From contig SUTS01000004.1 of the NCBI GenBank assembly GCA_015152555.1, positions 1-64,000 on the forward strand: 64,000 bases of DNA. The letters are read 5' to 3'. The notes beneath the pieces were generated by a model. That model saw only the letters and a list, made by a program, of their open reading frames with translations. It searched no databases and was not told the DNA's origin. Position 1 is the stretch's first letter. Every line of letters begins with the position of its first letter. This DNA is from Cyanobacteria bacterium SIG26 (GTDB lineage: Bacteria > Cyanobacteriota > Vampirovibrionia > Gastranaerophilales > Gastranaerophilaceae). The translations under genes were made by a program, and so were the position numbers. Shown here one piece after another: positions 45,617-53,366 of this stretch.

Positions 45617-47434
45617 TTAAATTTTAACTTCTTGGTTTTTAAATTGCATTTCATAAAGGTGTTTATAGTTGCCTTCAGGAATGTTCATAAGCTCATTATG
45701 TGTTCCTAACTCTACAAGTTCGCCTTCGTTAATAACTGCAATTCTGTCGGCATTGCTGATTGTAGATAATCTGTGTGCAATAACAAATACTGTTTTATTT
45801 TCCATTAAATTATCGAGAGCTTTTTGGACAATAGCTTCAGATTCGTTATCAAGAGCAGATGTTGCTTCATCCAAGATTACTATCGGAGCATTCTTAATCA
45901 TAGCGCGCGCAATTGCAACACGTTGCCTTTGTCCGCCGGATAAGGATGCGCCTCTTTCTCCAACGTAGGTATCTATGCCATCTTCCAATGTTGATAAAAA
46001 CTCATCAAGGTGTGCCATTTTTATAACTGTTTGTAATTCTTCTTCAGTGGCTGTTTTTTTACCCATTAATATGTTTTCTCGAATAGTTCCTGAAAATAAA
46101 AAATTATCCTGAAATACAAAAGAAATATTCTCTCTTAGTGAATTTATATTTAAATCTTTAATGTTTACACCGTCAAATTTTATACTACCGCTTTTAATGT
46201 CGTAAAATCTTGGGATTAAATTTACGATAGTACTCTTACCACCTCCTGAGTTTCCAACAAGTGCAATTGTCTCACCTTTTTGTACTCTTAGAGTCAAATT
46301 GTTTAACACTGGTACGTCTTGTTCGTATTCAAAGTATACATTTTCAAATTCGATAGATGAGTTTAGTCCGCGCATTGTTAGAGCGTTTTTGCAGTCTTTG
46401 ATATGTGGAACTAAATCAAATAATTCAAATACTCTGCCTAGTGCAACAAATGTTGTTTGTAAATCGGTAAGAGTTCTACCCAAATCTTTTACTGGTTTAT
46501 AAAGTAAAAGAAGTGATGTTACAAACGAAGCAAAGCTTCCGGCAGTCATTTGTCCGCTTATAATTAAGTGATTGCCGTAAAACATTACAAGTGCAATACC
46601 TATAGAGCAAATAAAATACATTATCGGTGACATCCAGCCTACTCGTTTTGTTAATGAGATTGTTAAATCAAATTGGTGGTGGATTTGTTTTTCAAACTTT
46701 TTATTTTGCATTTCTTGTAAATTGTATGCTGTAACTATTTTGTTACCGGCAAAAGTTTCGTTAAAATTAGTTGTCATATCTCCGCCGACAACCATATTGG
46801 CATTGGACACTTTTTTGATGCGTTTTCTAATTAAAGTAACAGGTGTTATTGCAACCGCCATAATTCCAACGCCGATTATAGCTAATTTCCAAGAGTTATA
46901 AAGTAAAACTGCTACAAGTCCAACAATTCCAAAGCTTGTCATTATAAAGCTTTTTAAAGTATTAATGATGTTTTTTGATGCGGTTTCAGGGTCTGTGAAA
47001 AATCTTGTTAATACTAAACCTGATGAATTTATGTCATAAAATTTTGGATCAAGGGAGGTTAGTTTTTTGAATAATTCGATTTTTAACGCGTTTGAGATTT
47101 TATTCCCAGTCCAGTCTGTTAGATAGTTGTTTGTGTATTTTAAAAGACCTTGAACTATTGCGAAAAGAACTATTCCAAATGGTATTGCCGTAGCTAGTAC
47201 ATTTTGCTCAATTGTAAAATGTCCAATTGACCATGCTTTACCGTTTATAACACAATCCATATATGGCTTTAGTGTAAATGCTACAACCCCGTCTAATAAC
47301 CCTAGAGGGATTGCTAAAATCATGTTTAGAACAATTCTAGGGATATGTGGTTTTAAAAATGGAGCAATTTTGTTTACTAAATAGCCATATCTAAATGCGT
47401 CTTTTGATAATGTGTCTTTTAATTTATATTCCAT
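45617..47434 (-). CDS. msbA: ABC transporter, MsbA-like exporter
   Basis: 605 residues: six membrane helices (~30-320) fused to an ATPase with GNSGGGKST (Walker A), LSGGQRQRVAIARA (signature) and IVILDEATSALD (Walker B). A homodimeric half-transporter of the MsbA type, exporting lipid A-core or lipids. The substrate is inferred from length and build only. AGGGAG precedes the ATG. It stands alone between the CHAP gene and the hydrolase. Confidence 0.85.
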   Translation of the reverse strand: MEYKLKDTLSKDAFRYGYLVNKIAPFLKPHIPRIVLNMILAIPLGLLDGVVAFTLKPYMDCVINGKAWSIGHFTIEQNVLATAIPFGIVLFAIVQGLLKYTNNYLTDWTGNKISNALKIELFKKLTSLDPKFYDINSSGLVLTRFFTDPETASKNIINTLKSFIMTSFGIVGLVAVLLYNSWKLAIIGVGIMAVAITPVTLIRKRIKKVSNANMVVGGDMTTNFNETFAGNKIVTAYNLQEMQNKKFEKQIHHQFDLTISLTKRVGWMSPIMYFICSIGIALVMFYGNHLIISGQMTAGSFASFVTSLLLLYKPVKDLGRTLTDLQTTFVALGRVFELFDLVPHIKDCKNALTMRGLNSSIEFENVYFEYEQDVPVLNNLTLRVQKGETIALVGNSGGGKSTIVNLIPRFYDIKSGSIKFDGVNIKDLNINSLRENISFVFQDNFLFSGTIRENILMGKKTATEEELQTVIKMAHLDEFLSTLEDGIDTYVGERGASLSGGQRQRVAIARAMIKNAPIVILDEATSALDNESEAIVQKALDNLMENKTVFVIAHRLSTISNADRIAVINEGELVELGTHNELMNIPEGNYKHLYEMQFKNQEVKI

Positions 47435-47486
47435 AATCCCTAACTCTCCCTTTATCTGTCTTTAGTATTGCATAAAATCATACTTT

Positions 47487-48470
47487 TTACAAATTTTTAA
47501 GAATATCAATGATTGCTTCAATTTTGTTGTTATCCATTCGATGTCCGCCTTGTTGTATGATTTTATATTCTTTAAGGTTATTTATTTTTTTTGCGAACTC
47601 GTTTACTTTTGATGTTCTGATGTAGCGGTCTTTAAACGCTTGTATTATGTAGGTTGCGGTGTTATTTCCTTCGATTTGTTTGTCGATGTTAAATATTTTT
47701 CTGTATTGGTCTTTAAAACCAGGGATGAATTTTACCATTTTGTTTTCTTGTTTATATTTGTTCGGGTTTTTAATAACGTTTTTTAGCCAGAATTCTAAAG
47801 ATAACATCGGGGAGACTAAAATCTGAAAGTCTACTTGCGAGGCTTTGCTTAGTTTTGTTGCCAGATATCCTCCAAAGCTATGTCCAATCAGTCCGATTTC
47901 TTTTATGCCTTTGTCTTTAAGGTATTTTATTGAGGATTTCATATCTTGTAGCAAGCCTCGTTCGTTTGTATTTATCGAGTGTTTGTTTGCACCGTAACCT
48001 CTATAATCAATTGCTAAAATTCCAAAATTGCTATCTTTTAAAGCTTTGTATAGAGGTTGATTGCTGGTTATGTTCTGAGAAAATCCGTGTAAGAATAATA
48101 GGTATTTGCGGGAGTTTTTAGGGTTTATGTCAAATGCGTTGATGGATTCTTTTTTAGAAACACTAATTTTTACTGGAGTTATTATTTCTTTTAGGTCATC
48201 TTCTATTGTCAAATAGGGTCTTTTTGAGTGTGTTAGAGAATTATTCAGGCTTTTTCTTTTTAAATAATTCCTCATCATTTTTTCAAGGATGTTAGAGCTT
48301 GTAAATGAGGGGCAGTTTTTGTTATTGGAGCAGATAAACAAATCAGATTTTACCGCAGATATTGAATTAGAGTGAAAAAGTTGTGCGGATGCTTGTCTGA
48401 TTGTATGTTGCTCGTTGTTACTGTAGTAAGGCCGAGTTAATGTGTATGCTTGAATCCTTTGAATTTTCAT
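47487..48470 (-). CDS. Alpha/beta hydrolase with N-terminal extension
   Basis: 327 residues. LFLHGFSQN (oxyanion), DYRGYGANKHS, GLIGHSFGGYLA (nucleophile S198), IQAFKDRYI (Asp) and QGGHRMDN (His) give a complete triad in order; the fold resembles acyl/feruloyl esterases or the YqkD type. The first ~60 residues are an extension with PSFTS at 54-58, as in other window orphans. No Sec signal. No Shine-Dalgarno; TAAAAT nine bases before ATG. Confidence 0.85.
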   Translation of the reverse strand: MKIQRIQAYTLTRPYYSNNEQHTIRQASAQLFHSNSISAVKSDLFICSNNKNCPSFTSSNILEKMMRNYLKRKSLNNSLTHSKRPYLTIEDDLKEIITPVKISVSKKESINAFDINPKNSRKYLLFLHGFSQNITSNQPLYKALKDSNFGILAIDYRGYGANKHSINTNERGLLQDMKSSIKYLKDKGIKEIGLIGHSFGGYLATKLSKASQVDFQILVSPMLSLEFWLKNVIKNPNKYKQENKMVKFIPGFKDQYRKIFNIDKQIEGNNTATYIIQAFKDRYIRTSKVNEFAKKINNLKEYKIIQQGGHRMDNNKIEAIIDILKNL

Positions 48471-48518
48471 TACAATTTAATTTTACAATAAAAATTTTTT
48501 GAATAATATAATTTTGGC

Positions 48519-48545
48519 TTGACATTAAACATTTCTTATTATAAA
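48519..48545 (+). promoter_or_regulatory. Promoter of tRNA-Leu
   Basis: TTGACA (48519-48524), 15 bases and TATAAA (48540-48545), about 50 bases before the tRNA. An AACTC-ATAC-GAGTT hairpin lies in the leader. Confidence 0.6.
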
Positions 48546-48596
48546 TTAGTAACTGTTGAAACTCATACGAGTTGATGCAGAAACACCTTAGCACAT

Positions 48597-48675
48597 GGGC
48601 GTGTGGTGGAATGGTAGACACGCTAGTCTTAGGAACTAGTGCGAAAGCGTGGGAGTTCGAGTCTCTTCACGCCCA
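48597..48675 (+). tRNA. tRNA-Leu (anticodon UAG)
   Basis: Acceptor GGGCGTG pairs with CACGCCC. The D arm has GTGGAATGGTAGACAC; the anticodon stem CTAGT/ACTAG encloses CTTAGGA (anticodon TAG). The variable arm TGC-GAAA-GCG is long, as in class II tRNAs; the T arm GAGTTCGAGTCTC lies at 48655-48667. Discriminator A, and no encoded CCA, so CCA must be added. A terminator follows at once. Confidence 0.95.
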
Positions 48676-48682
48676 GATACTA

Positions 48683-48709
48683 AAAAAGGACCTTATAAAG
48701 GTCCTTTTT
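48683..48709 (+). terminator. Intrinsic terminator after tRNA-Leu
   Basis: AAAAAGGACCTT pairs with AAGGTCCTTTTT over a three-base loop. Confidence 0.88.
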
Positions 48710-48739
48710 CAGTATCTTTGTATTGAGTGTGACGAGAAG

Positions 48740-48905
48740 CTGCTTTTGGAGTTCGAGCGACCTGTGAGCAGAGTGCGGAGTGCTTTTGCAAAGAGTTGAA
48801 AACTCTGTAGCAAAACACGTAGACACGTTTAACGCGAACAGGTCAAGACAGTCTCTTCACGCCCCAAACTAAAAAAGGGTTAGGACAAAAGTCCAACCCT
48901 TTTTT
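48740..48905 (+). ncRNA. Possible structured RNA with a duplicated tRNA 3' end
   Basis: Nested inverted segments are visible: GACCTGT/ACAGGTC outside, TGCTTTTGC/TAGCAAAACA, then AGAGTT-GAA-AACTCT. Next comes AGTCTCTTCACGCCCC (48850-48865), nearly the same as the tRNA-Leu 3' end, and a terminator (GGGTTAGGAC/GTCCAACCC plus T6). An RNA product, a decayed tRNA or an integration scar are all possible. Confidence 0.45.
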
Positions 48906-48964
48906 ATATGGAGTTTGTATTTTAATGTATTTTAATGTCCGTTTTGGTCGGAAGTAAACAAAAT

Positions 48965-49051
48965 GTAGGTTGGGCTTTCAGCCCAACAATACTAAATTAT
49001 GGCGGTCGGAAGTGAGTTGAAAAACAAATTTCAAACTGGACGAAAACGGTC
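48965..49051. repeat. Dispersed repeat family B, copy 1
   Basis: GTAGGTTGGGCTTTCAGCCC is followed by an AACAATACTAAATTATGG spacer, then GCGGTCGGAAGT and later CAAACTGGACGAAAA. It contains the GTTGGGC/GCCCAAC inverted repeat. Copy 2 lies at 49757-49833 in the same orientation. Confidence 0.75.
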
Positions 49052-49070
49052 TTTTGATGGACTCAAAATT

Positions 49071-49147
49071 CCATATCACCCCTCCTTAATCACCTCTCAG
49101 CAAACGTGACATTTAGTCACCTTTGCTTCGGCAGAGTCCATCCAGGG
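49071..49147. repeat. Dispersed repeat family A, copy 2 (inverted)
   Basis: ATATCACCCCTCC at one end and GGCAGAGTCCATCCAGGG at the other are the reverse complement of the family A marks at 505-545. In between, GTGACATTTAGTCAC forms a small palindrome. Confidence 0.6.
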
Positions 49148-49221
49148 AGGAAAGCTAGGCTGATTCAATATTTACCCCCAAGTCCGCAAAAAGTCCAATT
49201 TGGAAATTTTGATATTAAAAA

Positions 49222-49239
49222 GGTGCATTGCAATGCACC
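49222..49239. repeat. Perfect 18-base palindrome GGTGCATTGCAATGCACC
   Basis: The self-complementary palindrome is followed by CTACAG and lies just beyond the 3' end of the 125-residue gene. The context (AGG...CCCTAC) resembles dispersed intergenic palindromes common in cyanobacterial genomes; that likeness is from memory. Confidence 0.6.
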
Positions 49240-49254
49240 CTACAGAACTATACA

Positions 49255-49632
49255 TTACACAGTTAATTTAAACCTATCTTTTATATCTAACATGTAACGA
49301 TAAATTTCTTTATAGTTATTCATCCTTATTTCTTTTGAATTAAAATACTTACTTATAGCATTGGGATAATTTTTTCCTTGGATTATTTTTTCTACAAATG
49401 GTATAAAAAGACTCTTGCGAGATCTTTTGGGTGGAGTTCCAATATAGACACGTGTTTCATTTGTTCCTCTTTTGTATACGCCAATAGTAATAATATCAGT
49501 ATTTGTACCAATTGGTTGTACTAATTTTTGTAATCGTTTTGTTGCTCCTTTAGGCAGGCAGCTTTTATCACCAATTAGATTCAATAATGCTTTAAAACTT
49601 GTTGGATTTGGGTTAATTGATTTTACATCCAT
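49255..49632 (-). CDS. Orphan protein with N-terminal SFKA motif (125 residues)
   Basis: Unrecognised. From the ATG at 49632 (AGGGAG upstream; a GTG at 49641 is less likely) it begins MDVKSINPNPTSFKALLNLI with SFK at 12-14. The rest is basic, with IGVYKRGTNETRVYIGTPPKR as a possible beta hairpin and two helices. It sits between two direct repeats of family B and is the only gene in ~1.3 kb of repeats. Confidence 0.7.
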   Translation of the reverse strand: MDVKSINPNPTSFKALLNLIGDKSCLPKGATKRLQKLVQPIGTNTDIITIGVYKRGTNETRVYIGTPPKRSRKSLFIPFVEKIIQGKNYPNAISKYFNSKEIRMNNYKEIYRYMLDIKDRFKLTV

Positions 49633-49756
49633 ATTATACACTCCCTAATATACTTAACTATATCATGAACTCTAAAATTTAGATAATAAGCCAAAATGAT
49701 CAGACTCCATGTTCTTTCTTCTCATATTGAGTGTTTAATTACAGAAGTGCTTTTTT

Positions 49757-49833
49757 GTAAGTTGGGCTTTTAGCCCAACAACACTAAATTATAGCGGTCG
49801 GAAGTTTAGAATTTCAAACCGGACGAAAAGGGA
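49757..49833. repeat. Dispersed repeat family B, copy 2
   Basis: GTAAGTTGGGCTTTTAGCCC, a similar AACAACACTAAATTATAG spacer, GCGGTCGGAAGT and CAAACCGGACGAAAA repeat copy 1 with a few changes and a short deletion. Confidence 0.75.
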
Positions 49834-49840
49834 CTTTTCT

Positions 49841-49897
49841 TGCACATTTTTGCACACTTTTGCATTAACCTTGCACAAAATTGCACTGTTTTTGCAC
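49841..49897. repeat. Helically phased TGCAC array (six units)
   Basis: TGCA(C/T) begins at 49841, 49851, 49861, 49872, 49882 and 49893: steps of 10, 10, 11, 10, 11. The unit is about TTTTTGCACA. The spacing equals one DNA turn, so all units face one side of the helix. Likely a protein-binding array or a degenerate minisatellite. Confidence 0.75.
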
Positions 49898-49898
49898 T

Positions 49899-49924
49899 TA
49901 AAAAATTGTTGGGTTTCACCCAAC
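49899..49924 (-). terminator. Terminator of the metallopeptidase gene
   Basis: On the minus strand GTTGGGT-GAA-ACCCAAC is followed by AATTTTTT. The stem is the same as family B-type palindromes. Confidence 0.75.
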
Positions 49925-49962
49925 CTACCCACTTTTTTTTAAGATATTTTGATATGAAAATT

Positions 49963-51789
49963 TTAATGTCTTTTGACGTTAGGTAATTCTCTTGTGCTTT
50001 TTAGGATTTCTAATACGCAATCTAGTGCTTCTTTAAAGTATGTCGTAATAACTGCTTCAGAATCGCATGTACCCAACATTATCAGAGTATAACATTCTGC
50101 AAACATTTCTGCTTCATCTAGTGTTGCGTATGTTGAATCGTTTTTGCTGTTTGAGTTTAGAAGGGATGTATTCTTTGTTATATATTCATTATTTTCCGGG
50201 TCGAAATATTGAATACAACGTTTGTTCCCTGCTTTTAGGAATTTTTCCATACCAACTTTAAATGCTTGTTTAAACTTTTCATTATTAATTGATTGGTATC
50301 TGTCATTCCCACCTTTGCCCAAGTGGTCTATTGCGTGTCCACATTCATGGATAATATCAGTTTCTTTAACAATATCACCAACATTTACTTTATCAAGAAT
50401 TGTGTTGTATGATGCAGCAGCTCCTTTGCATTCTTGATGATTAGAAAATGAAACTTCGATTGACAAATCAATAAGAGTTTCGGCTGGTAATGTTTTTATA
50501 ACATCCCACATGACATTTCTATCGCGTTGAGAATATACTTGTAATAATTTGTTTTTATCAATAGTGGTTTTGTTGTTTTGACTATCGATTATGATTATTT
50601 TATCTTTTGTTTCAACTTTTCTGTATGAGTTTTCGCTTTTGTAGTATTTGTTCCATATTGTGCTTGTTGAAATTGCTATTTCTTTCTTTTCTATTTTTTT
50701 AAATAGTTTTGAATATGTTTCATTTATTGAATCTATAGAAACTTTTTCAAAACCGTTGGTTTCAATTTCTTTTTTTATTGCCTTGATTTCATCAGAATTG
50801 ATCTCTACAAGTTCTGCAAGTTCAATAATTTTATTTACCATACCTGTAATATACGTTTTTTGAAAATTTTTATCTTCTTCTTTAGCAATAGATTTTATTA
50901 TATTTTTGCCCATATAATTTATATTGTGGTAATTGTCAGCATCTATGGGGTTATTTATTGCTTGTTTTAGATCCCTTAACTCTATTATTTGGAATTCATT
51001 TTTATATATTCTATAATAATCTTTATATATTATTTCTTGCGATTGCTCCCCTGTCTCTTCATTTGTTGTTATGACAGCTATTTTGTTTTCGGCAATCTCT
51101 TTATATTCTTTAACTATCCTTTTTCCACTTTCTAGAGTTTCAATTTCAAATTGAATTTCATCAAGCTGGTTTTTTATAGTTGTCTTATTGCCGTCGTAGT
51201 AATAAGTTTTATGATCAGCTTTTAGTTCTGATACAACTCTATCTCCATCTAATTGTTGCGTTGTTAATATTCTCCCATTTTTGTCTCGTATTGTTCTCGT
51301 GTTACCTTCAGTTATTTCTGTAGTTATAATATTGTTATTGTTGTCATAATTGATTCTTTTTATAATCGTATCCTTTTGTCTAAGGTAATAAGGGGCTGAA
51401 TTTATCTCCTCGTATATTAAAGAATAACTGCCATCAGGGTTGTTTATACGTTGACTTTTTTCGTCAGTTTTATCGGCAGAGTTTAGGAATACATTGAAAA
51501 ATTCAAGAATATCTTTTGCTTTTATTTTTGCAGCTTCGAATTGTTCTTTATTGTTTTTAATGAATGCTTCTAATTCTTTTTTGTCTACAGTATTATCTTT
51601 GTTTGTATCTGCAGTAAATACGCTGTTCGCGAAATTTGTAATTTCTTTGATGTCGATAGTATTATTTTTTGTGCAATTGTCAATCAAATCAAATAAACTC
51701 AAAAGTTTTTTCTTACCTTCGAATTTAGATTTATCAATACTTCCTGTAAGTTGTGTCAAAATTTCTTTATTTATTTTGATATCAGCCAC
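49963..51789 (-). CDS. EF-hand protein with lethal-factor-like zinc metallopeptidase domain
   Basis: 608 residues from a GTG (GAGG upstream). An EF-hand loop DTNKDNTVDKKE lies at ~56-67, with a degenerate partner before it. The middle (~110-260) has YD-type beta repeats (GDRVVSELKADHKTYYYDG). The C-terminal domain has H481-ECG-H485 in IIHECGHAID and TLDEAEMFAE (E561 the likely third zinc ligand), followed by a helix. This resembles the ATLF/M34 fold of anthrax lethal factor, which has HELAH and TNEAEFFAE. The N-terminus has SKFEGKK at 21-27. No Sec signal. A toxin-like effector is an inference. Confidence 0.8.
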   Translation of the reverse strand: MADIKINKEILTQLTGSIDKSKFEGKKKLLSLFDLIDNCTKNNTIDIKEITNFANSVFTADTNKDNTVDKKELEAFIKNNKEQFEAAKIKAKDILEFFNVFLNSADKTDEKSQRINNPDGSYSLIYEEINSAPYYLRQKDTIIKRINYDNNNNIITTEITEGNTRTIRDKNGRILTTQQLDGDRVVSELKADHKTYYYDGNKTTIKNQLDEIQFEIETLESGKRIVKEYKEIAENKIAVITTNEETGEQSQEIIYKDYYRIYKNEFQIIELRDLKQAINNPIDADNYHNINYMGKNIIKSIAKEEDKNFQKTYITGMVNKIIELAELVEINSDEIKAIKKEIETNGFEKVSIDSINETYSKLFKKIEKKEIAISTSTIWNKYYKSENSYRKVETKDKIIIIDSQNNKTTIDKNKLLQVYSQRDRNVMWDVIKTLPAETLIDLSIEVSFSNHQECKGAAASYNTILDKVNVGDIVKETDIIHECGHAIDHLGKGGNDRYQSINNEKFKQAFKVGMEKFLKAGNKRCIQYFDPENNEYITKNTSLLNSNSKNDSTYATLDEAEMFAECYTLIMLGTCDSEAVITTYFKEALDCVLEILKSTRELPNVKRH

Positions 51790-51978
51790 GGTATTAACCT
51801 CATACTTCTCTAGTATGTATATCGGCAGAAATAATTAAATTCTTTAATTGATTTTGTAATATTGTTACATTTGTTGATAATACAAAATCCTGTAAATGAA
51901 GTAATTGCTATTTCTTGAAAAAAGTTGTATAATTATCAAGTCGAATAGTAACGAGAAAGAGTTAATGAGGATAAAAGA

Positions 51979-53301
51979 ATGAAGCTTCACATGCAAATTT
52001 TAATTGCGTTAGGTTTGGGTATTAAAAGAAACTGGCATATCTTCTTCGGGATTATTGCCGGTGTGTTAGTAGGTATTTTATTACACTCACATCCTAATGT
52101 GTTTATTGGAAATCTTTTAACATTTATTGGTCAAGTGTTTATTAGATTAATTCAAATGGTAGTAATTCCACTTGTAGTATCTGCAATTATTATTGGTATA
52201 ACAAGTGTTGGTGATAATAAACAGCTTGGCAAATTTGGTTCAAAAATGGTTCTTTATTACGGGATTTTAACTACAATTGCTGTAACAATAGGGACAACAT
52301 TAGCTTTGTTGGTAAAACCAGGTGCCGGTGCGGCTCGTTATATTGCCGAAAATGTTGCATCTGATGTTCAAGCATCTGTTGCGACTGCAATGCAAGAACA
52401 ACAAGGCAATGTATTAAATATGTTTTTAGATTTTATTCCAAATAACCCGTTTGAAGCTATTGCAACAGGGCATATGGTTCCAATTATTATATTTGTTGTA
52501 ATGTTGGCATTAGCTTTAGCTAAAGTTGGAGATGTAAATAGACCAATCGTTTCGTTTTTTGAATCTGTTTTTGCAGCAACTATGAAAATAACCGATTGGA
52601 TTATGTTATTTGCAGCACCTGGTGTGTTTGCCCTTACAGCAACTGCTGTAGCTAGTTTTGGTGGTGGTATATTTACTACTATTTCTAAATATTTATTAGT
52701 ATTGTTAGTTGGTTTTGCTATCCAAATGTTTATGGTTTATCCAATATTTTTGAAGTGTTTTTCAAAGGTTTCAGCTCCAATGCTATTTTCTGCAGTAGCT
52801 GAAGCAATGATGGTTGCTTTTGGTACCGCAAGCTCATCTGCGACTTTACCTTTAACAATTGCTTGTTGTGAAAAACGCGGTATATCTCATAAAATTTCAA
52901 GTTTTGTATTGCCATTGGGGGCAACATTGAACTTTGATGGAACCGCGTTATTACAAACTGTAGCCGTAATTTTCTTAGCGCAAGCTTATCAAGTTCCGCT
53001 TGATCCATTTTTAATTGTTCAAATCGCAATTTTGGCTATTGTTGCATCAAGTACTTGTGCGGGTATTCCTGGTGGTGGATTAATTACTATTTCTTTGATT
53101 TTAAATGGTATGGGATTAAGTCCTGAACAATTGGTCGCAGGTTTCGCGTTCTTGTTCACAATTGAAAGAATTACAGATATGTTCCGTTCAACATTGAATG
53201 TTATGTCTGACACAGTTGTTGCGGCAACCATTGCGGATAACGAGAATGAAATAAATTATGATTTATTAAATAATCCTCAGGCCTACGAAGATATTGCATA
53301 A
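51979..53301 (+). CDS. gltP: Dicarboxylate/amino acid:cation symporter (DAACS family)
   Basis: 440 residues, eight to ten membrane segments. AFGTASSSATLPLT is the serine-rich hairpin, and LPLGATLNFDGTALL is the substrate/cation motif (NMDGT in many; NFDGT here); the second hairpin is SSTCAGIPGGG. It imports glutamate, aspartate or C4-dicarboxylates with Na or H ions. GAGG precedes the ATG. A terminator follows. Confidence 0.93.
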   Translation: MKLHMQILIALGLGIKRNWHIFFGIIAGVLVGILLHSHPNVFIGNLLTFIGQVFIRLIQMVVIPLVVSAIIIGITSVGDNKQLGKFGSKMVLYYGILTTIAVTIGTTLALLVKPGAGAARYIAENVASDVQASVATAMQEQQGNVLNMFLDFIPNNPFEAIATGHMVPIIIFVVMLALALAKVGDVNRPIVSFFESVFAATMKITDWIMLFAAPGVFALTATAVASFGGGIFTTISKYLLVLLVGFAIQMFMVYPIFLKCFSKVSAPMLFSAVAEAMMVAFGTASSSATLPLTIACCEKRGISHKISSFVLPLGATLNFDGTALLQTVAVIFLAQAYQVPLDPFLIVQIAILAIVASSTCAGIPGGGLITISLILNGMGLSPEQLVAGFAFLFTIERITDMFRSTLNVMSDTVVAATIADNENEINYDLLNNPQAYEDIA

Positions 53302-53321
53302 GGGCTGTTAAAATATTTTTC

Positions 53322-53350
53322 AAAAGTCGCCTATCTTGGGCGACTTTTTT
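53322..53350 (+). terminator. Intrinsic terminator after the symporter gene
   Basis: AAAAGTCGCC pairs with GGCGACTTTT, then T. It abuts the queF promoter. Confidence 0.9.
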
Positions 53351-53351
53351 A

Positions 53352-53360
53352 TGCTAAAAT
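53352..53360 (+). promoter_or_regulatory. Extended -10 of queF (leaderless type)
   Basis: TGC-TAAAAT, then six bases to the ATG; no Shine-Dalgarno. Confidence 0.55.
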
Positions 53361-53366
53361 TAAACT

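Larger units (their letters stand above)
49633..49962. other. Intergenic region with repeat, phased array and terminator
   Basis: No gene seen. It carries repeat family B copy 2, the TGCAC array and the terminator of the metallopeptidase gene, each listed separately. Confidence 0.7.

Noticed and set aside
48572-48799. 75-residue open frame across tRNA-Leu
   Set aside because: It runs through the tRNA and its terminator, has no ribosome site, and its sequence is simply translated tRNA and repeat.
49106-49297. 63-residue open frame in repeat DNA
   Set aside because: Lies inside family A repeat and palindrome, no Shine-Dalgarno, no protein-like pattern.
49841-49897. CRISPR array
   Set aside because: Units are ~10 bases without spacers of 30 bases; no cas genes anywhere in the window.
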